DNA of 45,917 nt from Candidatus Methanomethylophilaceae archaeon (lineage in GTDB: Archaea > Thermoplasmatota > Thermoplasmata > Methanomassiliicoccales > Methanomethylophilaceae): the NCBI GenBank assembly GCA_944321985.1, contig CALUNK010000004.1:1-45917 (forward strand), read 5' to 3'. Below, one piece after another: positions 23,511 to 32,046 of this stretch. How positions within the stretch are numbered: the stretch's first letter is position 1; every line of letters begins with the position of its first letter. The notes below the pieces were generated by a model. The model was not told the origin of the DNA, made no database searches, and saw nothing but the letters and a program-made list of their open reading frames with translations. The translations under genes were made by a program, and so were the position numbers.

Positions 23511-23759
23511 TCAAACACTGCCTTCATACGCTAATCCATTAGTAATTCCTACTGACTCCTCGGCAACCTTTATACATGCCATGAGGTCATCAGCAGTGTT
23601 CCTCATAGTTCCTGCTGATTTGGCCTCGATTCTGAAAATAATTTGTGATCCCTGGAGCTCTGATTGAACATATCCTTCGTTATCAGGACCCAGTGCATTC
23701 ATGACTGATTCTGCAATATAGATGTCCGTATATGTAATTTCGAGCTCCAAGGTAATCAT
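23511..23759 (-). CDS. pcc1: KEOPS complex subunit Pcc1-like
   Basis: 82 residues with the Pcc1/CTAG-like pattern: ITLELEITY strand, a helix with AESVMNALGPDNEGYV, two strands (SELQGSQIIFRIEAKSAG) and a long C-terminal helix (TMRNTADDLMACIKVAEESV). Pcc1 dimerises and holds Kae1 in the KEOPS complex that makes the t6A modification of ANN-decoding tRNAs. The start at 23759 lies five bases after the leuB stop, so it is the last gene of the leucine operon. Its AT content is intermediate, marking the junction between the GC-rich backbone and the AT-rich block. Short length makes this assignment less secure than its neighbours. Confidence 0.75.
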   Translation of the reverse strand: MITLELEITYTDIYIAESVMNALGPDNEGYVQSELQGSQIIFRIEAKSAGTMRNTADDLMACIKVAEESVGITNGLAYEGSV

Positions 23760-23764
23760 GATAA

Positions 23765-24889
23765 TCAGTTCCTCCCATTCCTGATCAGGTCGGCGATATG
23801 CCTTCCAACTTCCGAAGTGGACATCTTCCCGCCCAGGTCGGGCGTGGTCGAACCTGTGTCCAGACATGCCCTGACGGCCTTGTGGATCATCCTACCCTCT
23901 TCGGGGTAGCCCTGCTCCTCCAGGAGCATCTGGGCAGCGAGGACGGCGGCGATGGGGTTGGCGACGCCCCTTCCAGCGATGTCCGGCGCTGACCCGTGTA
24001 TGGGTTCGAACATGCTGACCCCCTCGGGGTTGATGTTCCCGCTGCCCCCCATCCCCAGCCCTCCCTGGAGCTGGGCTCCGAGATCGGTGAGAATGTCCCC
24101 GAACAGGTTGGGGACAGCGACGGTGCCGAAAGTCTCCGGCCTGACGATCATAGCCATGGCCATCGCATCGACGAACATGAACTCCAGGTCGAGGCCGTAC
24201 TCCTCCGTCTTCTCCTGGAAGATCTGCCTCTGCATGCCGTAGTTCTTGGTGATGACGTTCGCCTTGTCGACCAGGGTGACCTTCCCGTCCCCCCTGCTCA
24301 GTGCGTACCTGCACGCATAATCGGCGAACCTGGTGACCGCCGTCCTGGAGAGCAGGCCGATCTCGAACGCGAAGTCATCGTTGTTCGTGGATCTGGCATC
24401 GAGATCTATGTCCAGGCTGTAGAGCTCCCTGTCCACATGGACGTGTGCCCTGGAACCTCCGTTGTTCGGTCCGAAGAACCCGTTTGCCCCCATGTAGAAG
24501 TCCTCGGTGTTCTCCCTCAGGAAGTGGATGTCGAACGGCACCTCCCTCTTCAGAGGGACCAGCGGGAACCAGGATGTGACTGGACGGAGGTTGATGTACT
24601 GGTCGAATACCGCCCTCATCTTCAGCAGGATCCCCTGCTCCAAGATGCCGGGCTTGACCCTGGGATCGCCGATGGCTCCGAAGTAGATGGCGTCCTTCCT
24701 CTTCAGGGCGGAGATGTCGTCGTCAGTGAGAAGCTCGCCGGTTCTCAGATACCTGTCCGAACCGATGTCGAAAAACTCAGGGTCGTACTGGAACGAGGAT
24801 ATCTCGGACACGGCGTCAAGCACATCCATGCCCGCAGCTATCACCTCCTTGCCTATGCCGTCGCCGGGGATGATCGCCAGGTGCTTCAT
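23765..24889 (-). CDS. leuB: 3-isopropylmalate dehydrogenase (beta-decarboxylating family)
   Basis: 374-residue NAD(P)-dependent enzyme that oxidises and decarboxylates 3-isopropylmalate to 2-oxoisocaproate. It opens AIIPGDGIGKEV, has the substrate loop LRENTEDFYMGANG, the catalytic KANVITKNYG segment with its lysine, FVDAMAMAMIVRPETFGTV, the metal-binding Asp in NLFGDILTDLGA, and the C-terminal FEPIHGSAPDIAG nucleotide loop. The ATG at 24889 overlaps the leuD stop by one base. A homologue used in coenzyme B synthesis (AksF) has a similar sequence, but the position in a leuACDB set favours leucine. Confidence 0.9.
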   Translation of the reverse strand: MKHLAIIPGDGIGKEVIAAGMDVLDAVSEISSFQYDPEFFDIGSDRYLRTGELLTDDDISALKRKDAIYFGAIGDPRVKPGILEQGILLKMRAVFDQYINLRPVTSWFPLVPLKREVPFDIHFLRENTEDFYMGANGFFGPNNGGSRAHVHVDRELYSLDIDLDARSTNNDDFAFEIGLLSRTAVTRFADYACRYALSRGDGKVTLVDKANVITKNYGMQRQIFQEKTEEYGLDLEFMFVDAMAMAMIVRPETFGTVAVPNLFGDILTDLGAQLQGGLGMGGSGNINPEGVSMFEPIHGSAPDIAGRGVANPIAAVLAAQMLLEEQGYPEEGRMIHKAVRACLDTGSTTPDLGGKMSTSEVGRHIADLIRNGRN

Positions 24890-25368
24890 CAGAACCTGCC
24901 CTCCCTGATGAGGTTCATCAGACCGCCGGCCTTGACCAGCTCGGTGATGAACGGCGGGTACTCCGGGAAGGCGTACTCCCTCCCCTCCGCGATCACCTTG
25001 CCGCCGTCCGGATCGACCTCCACTGTCTCCCCCTCCTTCACATCCACCTTGCACTCCACCAGGAGAAGCCCGATGTTCATGGAGTTCCTGTAGAAGATGC
25101 GCGCGAACGACTCGGCGATGATGCATGAGAACCCTGCCTCGATGAGGGAGAGAGGCGCATGCTCCCTCGATGATCCGCATCCGAAGTTCCTTCCGGCCAC
25201 CAGTATGTCGCCCTTCTGGACCTGTTGGGCGAACCCGGGTCTGACCTTCTCGAAGATGTAGTCGTTGAGATGGTCGAGATTCGCCGCCACCAGCCTCTCT
25301 GCCGGGATGATCTGGTCGGTGTCGACGTTGTCGCCGAACACCCACACCCTTCCTTTGAACTTGTCCAT
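24889..25368 (-). CDS. leuD: 3-isopropylmalate dehydratase small subunit
   Basis: 159-residue swivelling domain of the isopropylmalate isomerase. It has GDNVDTDQIIPAERL at the N-terminus, FGCGSSREHAP (the substrate-binding loop typical of LeuD/HacB), ARIFYRNSMNIGL and a C-terminal VIAEGREYAFPEYPP. It starts immediately after the stop of leuC (no gap), so the two subunits are made together. In methanogens closely similar HacB pairs with HacA for coenzyme B; the operon context speaks for leucine. Confidence 0.92.
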   Translation of the reverse strand: MDKFKGRVWVFGDNVDTDQIIPAERLVAANLDHLNDYIFEKVRPGFAQQVQKGDILVAGRNFGCGSSREHAPLSLIEAGFSCIIAESFARIFYRNSMNIGLLLVECKVDVKEGETVEVDPDGGKVIAEGREYAFPEYPPFITELVKAGGLMNLIREGRF

Positions 25369-26634
25369 TCAGTTCCCCTCCAGCTGGTCGGGGGTGACGA
25401 TCCTCCCCGCGATGGCCGATGCGGCCACGGTGGCGGGTCCTGCGAGGTAGACCTCGGAGGCCTTGTCGCCCATCCTCCCGATGAAGTTCCTGTTGGTTGA
25501 GGACACGGCCTTCTCGCCGGCGGCGAGAATACCCATGTATCCTCCGAGACAGGCACCGCAGGTAGGCCCGGAAATAAACGCTCCCGCATCGAGGAAGATC
25601 TGCATGAGGCCCTCCTCGACCATCTGCCTGTACACCTTCTGGGATGCAGGCACCACGAGGAACCTGACACCCGGCGCGACCTTCCTTCCCTTGACGATCT
25701 CCGCGCCGATCCTCATGTCCTCTATCCTGCCGTTGGTGCAGCTGCCTAGATACGCCTGGTCGATCCTGACGTCGGCCTCCCTCACGGGACGGCCGTTGCT
25801 GGGCAGGTGCGGGTACGACACCATGGGTTCGATCTGATACAGGTCGTACTCGAGAACCCTGCAGTACTTCGCGTCGGGGTCGGCGTCCACGGGGGTGTAT
25901 TCCCCGCGGACGGTGTCCTCGATGTACTTGCGAGTCAGTTCGTCGCAGGGGAATATGCCTGCCTTGCCACCAGCCTCGATTGCCATGTTGGAGATGGCCA
26001 GCCTGTCCGCCACCGATATGTTGCAGACGTCTCCGTGGAACTCCAGGGCCTTGTAGTTTGCCCCGTCCACGCCTATGTCGGTTATGATCTTGAGGATGAG
26101 GTCCTTGCCGCCGACGTTCCTCCTGAACTTGCCCTTGACGACGACCTTGATGGTCTCCGGAACCTTGAACCACAGCTTGCCGGTGGCGAAAGCCGCCGCG
26201 GCCTCCGTGGATCCGATTCCGGTGGAGAAGGCGTTTATTCCACCGTAGGTGCACGTGTGGGAGTCGGCTCCGACGATGAGTCTGCCCGGAGCGGCGAAGC
26301 CCTCCTCGACCATGAGCTGGTGGCAGACCCCGCTCTTCCCGATCTCGTAGTAGTTTGGGAGCTCGTGCTTATGGGCGAACTCCCTCATCTCCTTCGCCTG
26401 CTCGGCGGAGGCGATGTCCTTGGCGGGGACGTAATGGTCCGGGATGAGGACCATGCGGTCCTTGTACATCTTGTCGGTTCCGAGCTTGGCGTACTCTCTG
26501 AACGCTATGGGTCCGGTGACGTCGTTGACCATGACGTAGTCGATGTTGGCCATGACGATCTGCCCGGCGTAGGCGTCGGTGCCCGATTTCTCCGAGAGGA
26601 TCTTCTCTGCTATCGTTTTGCCCATTTCACTCAC
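25369..26634 (-). CDS. leuC: 3-isopropylmalate dehydratase large subunit
   Basis: 421-residue aconitase-like catalytic subunit of the archaeal LeuC/HacA type. It carries the [4Fe-4S] ligands in GSCTNGR (about residue 290), GPTCGACLGG and the ADSHTCTYGGINAFSTGIGSTE motif. It isomerises 2-isopropylmalate to 3-isopropylmalate with LeuD. The ATG at 26634 overlaps leuA by eight bases; an ATG three codons later (26625) gives MGKTIAEKIL, which is closer to the usual N-terminus, so the precise start is open. Confidence 0.92.
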   Translation of the reverse strand: MSEMGKTIAEKILSEKSGTDAYAGQIVMANIDYVMVNDVTGPIAFREYAKLGTDKMYKDRMVLIPDHYVPAKDIASAEQAKEMREFAHKHELPNYYEIGKSGVCHQLMVEEGFAAPGRLIVGADSHTCTYGGINAFSTGIGSTEAAAAFATGKLWFKVPETIKVVVKGKFRRNVGGKDLILKIITDIGVDGANYKALEFHGDVCNISVADRLAISNMAIEAGGKAGIFPCDELTRKYIEDTVRGEYTPVDADPDAKYCRVLEYDLYQIEPMVSYPHLPSNGRPVREADVRIDQAYLGSCTNGRIEDMRIGAEIVKGRKVAPGVRFLVVPASQKVYRQMVEEGLMQIFLDAGAFISGPTCGACLGGYMGILAAGEKAVSSTNRNFIGRMGDKASEVYLAGPATVAASAIAGRIVTPDQLEGN

Positions 26635-28213
26635 TCTTCTGTCTCGCGAAGTCCCTGTTTATGGCTGCCATCATGGCGTCCACGGACGTCTGGACGACGT
26701 CCAGGCCAACAGCCTTGCCGACGGACAGGTTGCCGTCATTCTGAACGTTCTTGATCATCACGGTGGCCTCGCATATGGAGTCGCTGCCACCGGTCACCGC
26801 CGCCAGCTTGTACTCCTCCAGCGTGATGTTGTCGTTTACTGCCTCGCTGATGGCCTTGAGCGCGGCGTCGACCGGACCGACACCGATCTCGGACTTGACC
26901 CTCTTCTCGCCGTTGATGGCGATGGTCACCGTCGCCGTGGATGTGACGCTCTTTCCTGTTATGACCGCGATGCCTTCGAGGACCGCGGTCTGAATCTTGG
27001 TCTCCTTCTTCCACAGCACGTTCTCGGCTATGGCGACCAACTCGGCGTCATCGATCTCCTTCCCTCCGATGGCGATCTCCTTGATGGCCGTCATCAACTC
27101 CGGCATGTGCTCCTCCGGGAACCTGACGTTGAGCGCGTCGAGCCTCCCTCTTACAGAGTGCTCTCCCGAGTGCTTCCCTATGACGATGTGCCTCTCCACG
27201 CCGACCATCTCGGGCTTGAATGGCTCATAGGTCAGGCTGTTGGCCATCACCCCGTGCACGTGGATTCCTGACTCGTGGGCGAAGGCGTTACTCCCAACGA
27301 TGGCCTTGTTGTAAGCTATCGGGAACCCTGTGATCCTCTCGACCATCTTGGACGTCGGACCCAGTTTGGTGAGGTCGACGGTCTCGACGCCGTAGTTGGC
27401 GAACAGATTGACGGCCACCTCCTCCAACGCCGCGTTACCGGTCCTCTCACCGATTCCGTTGACTGTGACCTGGCAGATCTCCGCGCCTGCCTCCACACCC
27501 GCGAGGGTGTTTGCCACGGCCAGCCCCATGTCGTTGTGACAGTGCATGGAGATCGGGACCCTCAGCACCTTGTGCATCTCCGAGACTATGTGCGCCATCC
27601 CCTGAGGGATGATGACCCCCACGGTGTCGGGAAGGTTGATGGATTCCGCGCCGGCATCCTGGGCGGCGACGCAGATCCTCTTCATGAAATCGAGATCCGT
27701 CCTGGTGGCGTCCTCGCAGGAGAACATCACCCTCAGACCGTGTTCCCTGGCGTACTCGATGGTGGAGACCGCCTTCTCGACCACCTGGTCGGGGGTCATC
27801 TTGAGCTTGTACTTCATATGGAGGTCGCTTGTCGCGATGAACGTGTGTATGTAGTCCACGCCGGTCTGCAGTACGGCGTCTACATCACTCTTCACAGACC
27901 TGGAGAGACTGCACACTGTGCACTTCGTTCCCGCATCCATGATCTTCTTCAGCGTCTCCCTCTCTGTCTCGGAGGACACCGCGAAGCCCGCCTCCATTAT
28001 GTCCACGCCGAGGTCGTCCAACGCCATCGCTATGCGGACCTTGTCGTCCGAGCTGAGTGCGATGCCCGGGGCCTGCTCCCCGTCCCTGAGCGTGGTATCA
28101 AAGATCTGGATCCGGTCCTTGTGGGGTAGGGACTTGAGCGCAAGCTGGTTGTAGGGACTCACTGCCAACATATCTTTCAGCCTAGCGTTCTCACTGGTTT
28201 GGGTAGCTTCCAT
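26627..28213 (-). CDS. leuA: 2-isopropylmalate synthase family enzyme
   Basis: 528 residues, with a DRE-TIM catalytic barrel (IQIFDTTLRDGEQAPGIALS, HCHNDMGLAVAN as metal-binding motif, NGIGERTGNAALEE) and a C-terminal LeuA regulatory dimer domain (about 385-510) of the kind that binds leucine or isoleucine for feedback. Gene order with leuCDB and the leader peptide rich in Leu codons favour 2-isopropylmalate synthase; (R)-citramalate synthase (CimA) and homocitrate synthase (AksA) belong to the same family and cannot be excluded from motifs alone. The ATG at 28213 follows the Shine-Dalgarno GAGGTG by five bases. Confidence 0.9.
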   Translation of the reverse strand: MEATQTSENARLKDMLAVSPYNQLALKSLPHKDRIQIFDTTLRDGEQAPGIALSSDDKVRIAMALDDLGVDIMEAGFAVSSETERETLKKIMDAGTKCTVCSLSRSVKSDVDAVLQTGVDYIHTFIATSDLHMKYKLKMTPDQVVEKAVSTIEYAREHGLRVMFSCEDATRTDLDFMKRICVAAQDAGAESINLPDTVGVIIPQGMAHIVSEMHKVLRVPISMHCHNDMGLAVANTLAGVEAGAEICQVTVNGIGERTGNAALEEVAVNLFANYGVETVDLTKLGPTSKMVERITGFPIAYNKAIVGSNAFAHESGIHVHGVMANSLTYEPFKPEMVGVERHIVIGKHSGEHSVRGRLDALNVRFPEEHMPELMTAIKEIAIGGKEIDDAELVAIAENVLWKKETKIQTAVLEGIAVITGKSVTSTATVTIAINGEKRVKSEIGVGPVDAALKAISEAVNDNITLEEYKLAAVTGGSDSICEATVMIKNVQNDGNLSVGKAVGLDVVQTSVDAMMAAINRDFARQKSE

Positions 28214-28248
28214 ATAAACACCTCAAACCGTCCTAGCTCTCACTGGAT

Positions 28249-28293
28249 TCACTCAAGAAGAAGGAGTAGTCCAATGACAGCGTTACAGATCAT
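28249..28293 (-). CDS. Leader peptide MICNAVIGLLLLLE upstream of leuA
   Basis: A 14-codon ORF from ATG 28293 to TGA at 28249, 35 bases before leuA. Residues 9-13 are five leucines in a row (CTA CTC CTT CTT CTT), and the rest includes Val and two Ile. Shine-Dalgarno GAGGT lies at 28300-28304, six bases before the ATG. In the RNA, CATTGGA (28276-28270) can pair with TCCAGTG (28247-28241), and ACTC with GAGT inside it, leaving a nine-base loop made exactly of the last three Leu codons. This is the architecture of a leucine attenuation leader. Too short for standard gene finding. Confidence 0.7.
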   Translation of the reverse strand: MICNAVIGLLLLLE

Positions 28294-28305
28294 TTTGTGA
28301 CCTCT

Positions 28306-28340
28306 GACGGTGGCACTCCCTATCCACTGATTCTATAAAA
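28306..28340 (-). promoter_or_regulatory. leuA promoter and leader-RNA pairing arm
   Basis: TTTTATAGAA on the minus strand (28331-28340) is a TATA box that would start transcription near 28310, giving a leader of about 100 bases with the small ORF inside. ACCGTC (28311-28306), at the beginning of that leader, is perfectly complementary to GACGGT (28232-28227), which lies just before the leuA Shine-Dalgarno site GAGGTG (28224-28219); this gives an alternative RNA fold. Confidence 0.55.
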
Positions 28341-28418
28341 ACTCTATCAGACGGCTGAACACCGGCGTAAAACATCGCCTTTTGCTAGGGCAGTCGTTAA
28401 TACTATTATCCAGATTAC

Positions 28419-28918
28419 ATGGGCATGGCATGGTTCTTAGGTAAGAAAGAGGAGAAGCCGGTGGAGAACAAGATGCCCGAGCAATCCGAGAGGCAGTACA
28501 ACCTCTACTGGATGATCCGCATGAGCCCTTCGCCGACTACACTGACGAACAGATCCAGGAGGCCATTGAGAAGAAGGTCAAGGAAGTCAACAGGACGCTG
28601 AAGACCCAGCCCGTGGAGATGGTCAGGGTCAAGAGCGAGAAGAAGGTCGCCAAGCTCGAGTCTCTCTCCGGAGACAGGGAAGCCATCGAGGCAGAGAAAG
28701 ACCAGGCCATCCTGCACTTCAACAGGAACATGATAGAGGACAACAACGGCGAGGTCCCCACCGATGCCGCCAAGATCGACGCCACCATCGCCAGGGAGGG
28801 CTGGGCCGACGGGACCGGACTTGTAAAGGTCGATGGCATGCCACACTGCCCCAAGTGCGGGTACATCAACAGAAAGACCAAGCACTGCGTGAACTGCGGC
28901 AACAAGCTCAAGTTCTGA
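28419..28918 (+). pseudogene. Zinc-ribbon protein gene, frameshifted
   Basis: The first 34 codons (MGMAWFLGKKEEKPVENKMP and so on to YNLYW) lie in one frame, whose codons then turn improbable. The coding signal moves to the next frame near 28516-28520, where it reads DDPHEPFADYTDEQIQEAIE and runs to the C-terminal ribbon CPKCGYINRKTKHCVNCGNK. Adding one base after the TGG at about 28516-28518 would join them as LYW-DDPH and give roughly 166 residues. The frame of the second part has no ATG for the missing 30 residues. This may be a mutation, a sequencing error or programmed frameshifting. A TTAATACTATTAT element at 28397-28409 may be the promoter. Function unknown; the ribbon suggests nucleic-acid or protein binding. 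Confidence 0.55.
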
Positions 28919-28925
28919 ATCATCC

Positions 28926-28950
28926 GGGAGGGGCCCCGCAGGGCCCTCCC
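28926..28950 (+). terminator. Strong GC-rich terminator hairpin
   Basis: GGGAGGGGCCC and GGGCCCTCCC pair over ten bases around the loop CGCA, eight bases after the zinc-ribbon stop. Pyrimidine-rich CTGTTCCCTTCG follows. Confidence 0.6.
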
Positions 28951-29159
28951 CTGTTCCCTTCGTTCTGAAACACGCCATCCGATGCCCGGATACGCCCGGC
29001 ATCATCGTTCCCCTATCGGACGGGTGCGAACAGGACGCGTTGCAATGGGTTGCAATCGGCGGCTGAGACCGCTCACTCGCATGCACCGATGGACCCCGAA
29101 CGTACGGCGATGTCTGTCGCTGGTCATGACAGGACCTGGCAGATCGATTGTAAGAATTG

Positions 29160-29178
29160 CCCCGGGGTGTCCCCCGGG
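29160..29178 (-). terminator. Terminator hairpin of the P-type ATPase gene
   Basis: CCCGGGG and CCCCGGG pair around a four-base loop, ten bases beyond the mgtA stop. The rest of 28951-29159 shows no gene or recognisable RNA. Confidence 0.55.
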
Positions 29179-29188
29179 TAAGTGATTT

Positions 29189-31945
29189 TCAGCACGCGAA
29201 GTAGCCGTACTTCTTCAGCATGTGCTTCTTGATCGCATGTGCACCGAAGAAGTACACGCATGCGATGAAGGGCATCCAGATCAGAGCCCACAGAGGCACA
29301 CCGATGAGGTCTGTGCAACCGGATATGGCCTCCCACAGCGGACCGCTGAACGGAAGCAGTGTGCCGACGCACAGAGCCACGATCGTGGTGACGACCAGAG
29401 GCTTGGCTGACCAGGCCTGGAAGAACGGCAGCTTGTTGGTTCTGACTATGTGTATTGCCCACACCTGCATCCAGTACTGCTCGATGACCCAGAGGGACTG
29501 GAACAGCACCACGTACGGCAGGAGCTCGGTGAAGTCGCCCAGAGGCGCTCCGCTCAGGATCAGCTGGGAGGCGTTGGTGACTCCCGTCAGGTCGTATCCG
29601 ATTGAGGACATCTCGGAGATTATCTCCGGAGACAGCGAAACAGCCACGGTCGGAAGAACGATCCATATGAAGAACGCCCACGACATCAGATCTGTGACGA
29701 CGCACATCGGCCCGTAACGAGACATGACCTTTGTGAGGTTCTTCGCATCCCATTTCCGTGGTTCCTTGACGAACTCGTCGTCGACGGTATCCCAGATGAT
29801 GAAGATGCAGGCGAAGTCGTTGATCAGGTTGAAGATCAGGATCATGATGCCGCCCATCGGCTCGAAGTTGAAGAACAGGGAACCGAGGATCAGCGAGAAC
29901 ATGTATCCGAAGTTGATCGATCCGATCATCTTCACGTACTTGATGGAGTTGACATAGACCTTCCTGCCCTCGATGGCTCCCGTCTTGAGGACCCCCAGGT
30001 CCTTCTCCAGGAGGATCATGCTGGCGGTCTCCTTGGCGATGTCGGTTCCGGTGTCGACCGAGATGCTCACGTCGGCGTTCTTCATGGCGACGACGTCGTT
30101 GATTCCGTCTCCCATCACACCCACGGTGTGACCGTTGGCCTTCAGAGCCAGAGCGACCCTGGACTTGTTGTCGGGGCTCAGGCGGGCGAAGATGCAGCTG
30201 TTCTCGACCGCATCCTTCAGCTCCTCGTCTGACATCGCGTCAATCTGCGGACCCACCAGGATGTTCTCGGTGGAGATGCCTATCTGCTCACACACATGAC
30301 GAGATACGTACTCGTTGTCTCCTGTGAGGACCTTGACTGTGATTCCATAGTCCTTCATGTCCTCGATGGCCTGCTTAGCGGTGGGCTTGACCGGATCCGT
30401 GAACACCAGGAACCCCGCGATGATGAGATCGCTCTCATCCATCTCAGTGAACTCGGTCCTGCCTGAAGGGAGATACTTGTGGGTGATACCCAGGACGCGC
30501 ATCCCCTTCATGCTGTACCACTCGACGAGTCCCATCATGTCGTTGATGGTCTTCTGGTCGAGAGGCTGGATGTTCCTGTCCTGGTCAAGGTAACCTGTTG
30601 AAATGGAGAGGATCTCGGGCATGGCGCCTTTGGAGATCATGATGTTGACGTCCTCGTCCTGCTTGACGACGACGGTCGCCCTCCTCCTGACGAAGTCGAA
30701 GGGCACATCCCCGACGTACTCGTACTGCTCTACCTCGTCCAGCAGCCCGTCCTCCTCGGCGTACTCGTCGAGGGCCCAATCGATCTGGTTGGTGGCGGAT
30801 TTCAGGTTGTGGGCGTTAAGACACGACAGCAGCTCCACCGAGTGGCTCGGGTTCCCGTAGATGTCGTTGCACGATTCGACGGAGATGCGGTTCTGCGTGA
30901 GGGTCCCGGTCTTGTCGGAACAAAGGACATCCATGGCACCGAAGTTCTGGATGGCGGTCACGTCCTTGACGATGACCTTCTTCTTCGACATGTCTATGGA
31001 TCCCTTGGCGAGATTGGCGGAGACAATAGTCGCCAACATCTCCGGCATCAGACCGATCGCCAGGGTTAGGGCGAAGACGACCGCGCTGAGCACCCCGTCG
31101 ACGGTGAAGCTCCCGTAAGACATGTAGTCCTTGATCAGCATGATCAGGAACACCGGCGGGACCATGCAGTACATGATCCTGAGAAGGACGTTGACGATGG
31201 ACTTGGTACCCTTGTCGTAGGTGGTCGATGGCTTCTTGCGGGTGAGCTTCTCGGCCATGGAGCCGAAGATCGTGTCGTCACCCACTGCGATGACGATGGC
31301 CTCGGCGGAACCGCCGACGACGTTGGTGCCCATGAAGGCCAGGTTGTTGCAGCCAAGGATCTCGGTGTCCTGCACCGGATCGGAGAATTTGGTGACCCCG
31401 CCCGACTCCCCCGTCAGGGCGGATTGGTCTACCTTGAGATGGTTGGAGCTTATGATCCTGACATCCACGGGGACCATGTCTCCCGTGTCCAGGATGATTA
31501 TGTCGCCCACCACGAGTTCCTTGGAGTCGATCTCTATCTCGACCCCCTCGCGGCGGACGGTGATGATGGTCGTCACCATGCTAACCAGTTGAGCCGCTGC
31601 TTTGGAACTGCGGGTCTCCTGGACGAATGTGACGATACCGCTTACAAGGATAAGCGTCGTGAGAATTACGAAGTAGATTATGTCCGGCTCGAGGACCATC
31701 CACAGTATGTCGATGATCGCGAGCGTGATGATGAATATGTTTCCGAACGCCCTGGCCAGCCTCTTGAGTACCACGTGTTTGTTGTGGCTGGTGACCTCAT
31801 TCTTCCCGTACTGGATACGGGACGTGGTCACCTCCTCGTTGTAGTGCCCCTCGGGTCTGCTGTTAAACTCTTTGATGACGCTATCGACATCCGAGGATGC
31901 CGCATAACGCATTCTTTCTTCCGGTGTCGTCGAACCATTTACCAC
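29189..31945 (-). CDS. mgtA: Mg2+-transporting P-type ATPase (MgtA-like)
   Basis: 918-residue P3-type ATPase. Motifs in order: cation-transporter N-domain; two helices; actuator domain with LTGES; GLMPEMLATIVSANLAKGS in transmembrane segment 4, characteristic of MgtA/MgtB; the phosphorylation site CSDKTGTLTQN; the ATP-binding SKGA; LTGDN; GDGINDV hinge; then six further helices. It brings Mg2+ (or Ni2+) into the cell. The start is a GTG at 31945, chosen because TTTTAAATA (31967-31975) sits at leaderless spacing; ATG at codon 12 is the alternative. It is transcribed alone. Confidence 0.92.
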   Translation of the reverse strand: MVNGSTTPEERMRYAASSDVDSVIKEFNSRPEGHYNEEVTTSRIQYGKNEVTSHNKHVVLKRLARAFGNIFIITLAIIDILWMVLEPDIIYFVILTTLILVSGIVTFVQETRSSKAAAQLVSMVTTIITVRREGVEIEIDSKELVVGDIIILDTGDMVPVDVRIISSNHLKVDQSALTGESGGVTKFSDPVQDTEILGCNNLAFMGTNVVGGSAEAIVIAVGDDTIFGSMAEKLTRKKPSTTYDKGTKSIVNVLLRIMYCMVPPVFLIMLIKDYMSYGSFTVDGVLSAVVFALTLAIGLMPEMLATIVSANLAKGSIDMSKKKVIVKDVTAIQNFGAMDVLCSDKTGTLTQNRISVESCNDIYGNPSHSVELLSCLNAHNLKSATNQIDWALDEYAEEDGLLDEVEQYEYVGDVPFDFVRRRATVVVKQDEDVNIMISKGAMPEILSISTGYLDQDRNIQPLDQKTINDMMGLVEWYSMKGMRVLGITHKYLPSGRTEFTEMDESDLIIAGFLVFTDPVKPTAKQAIEDMKDYGITVKVLTGDNEYVSRHVCEQIGISTENILVGPQIDAMSDEELKDAVENSCIFARLSPDNKSRVALALKANGHTVGVMGDGINDVVAMKNADVSISVDTGTDIAKETASMILLEKDLGVLKTGAIEGRKVYVNSIKYVKMIGSINFGYMFSLILGSLFFNFEPMGGIMILIFNLINDFACIFIIWDTVDDEFVKEPRKWDAKNLTKVMSRYGPMCVVTDLMSWAFFIWIVLPTVAVSLSPEIISEMSSIGYDLTGVTNASQLILSGAPLGDFTELLPYVVLFQSLWVIEQYWMQVWAIHIVRTNKLPFFQAWSAKPLVVTTIVALCVGTLLPFSGPLWEAISGCTDLIGVPLWALIWMPFIACVYFFGAHAIKKHMLKKYGYFAC

Positions 31946-31966
31946 ACTGAGGGGACGGACTTTAGG

Positions 31967-31975
31967 TATTTAAAA
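31967..31975 (-). promoter_or_regulatory. TATA box of the P-type ATPase gene
   Basis: The minus strand reads TTTTAAATA about 25 bases ahead of the GTG start, so the mRNA is probably leaderless. Confidence 0.5.
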
Positions 31976-32046
31976 GACCCCCCATGCTGGCCATTTCTGG
32001 AGCACGGGGGGATGGGGACGGGGGCGTCGTGGACGCCCGACTGTGT

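Noticed and set aside
25807-26754. Long open frame on the plus strand opposite leuC
   Set aside because: Asp/Gly/Val-rich shadow of the leuC reading frame, with no family features.
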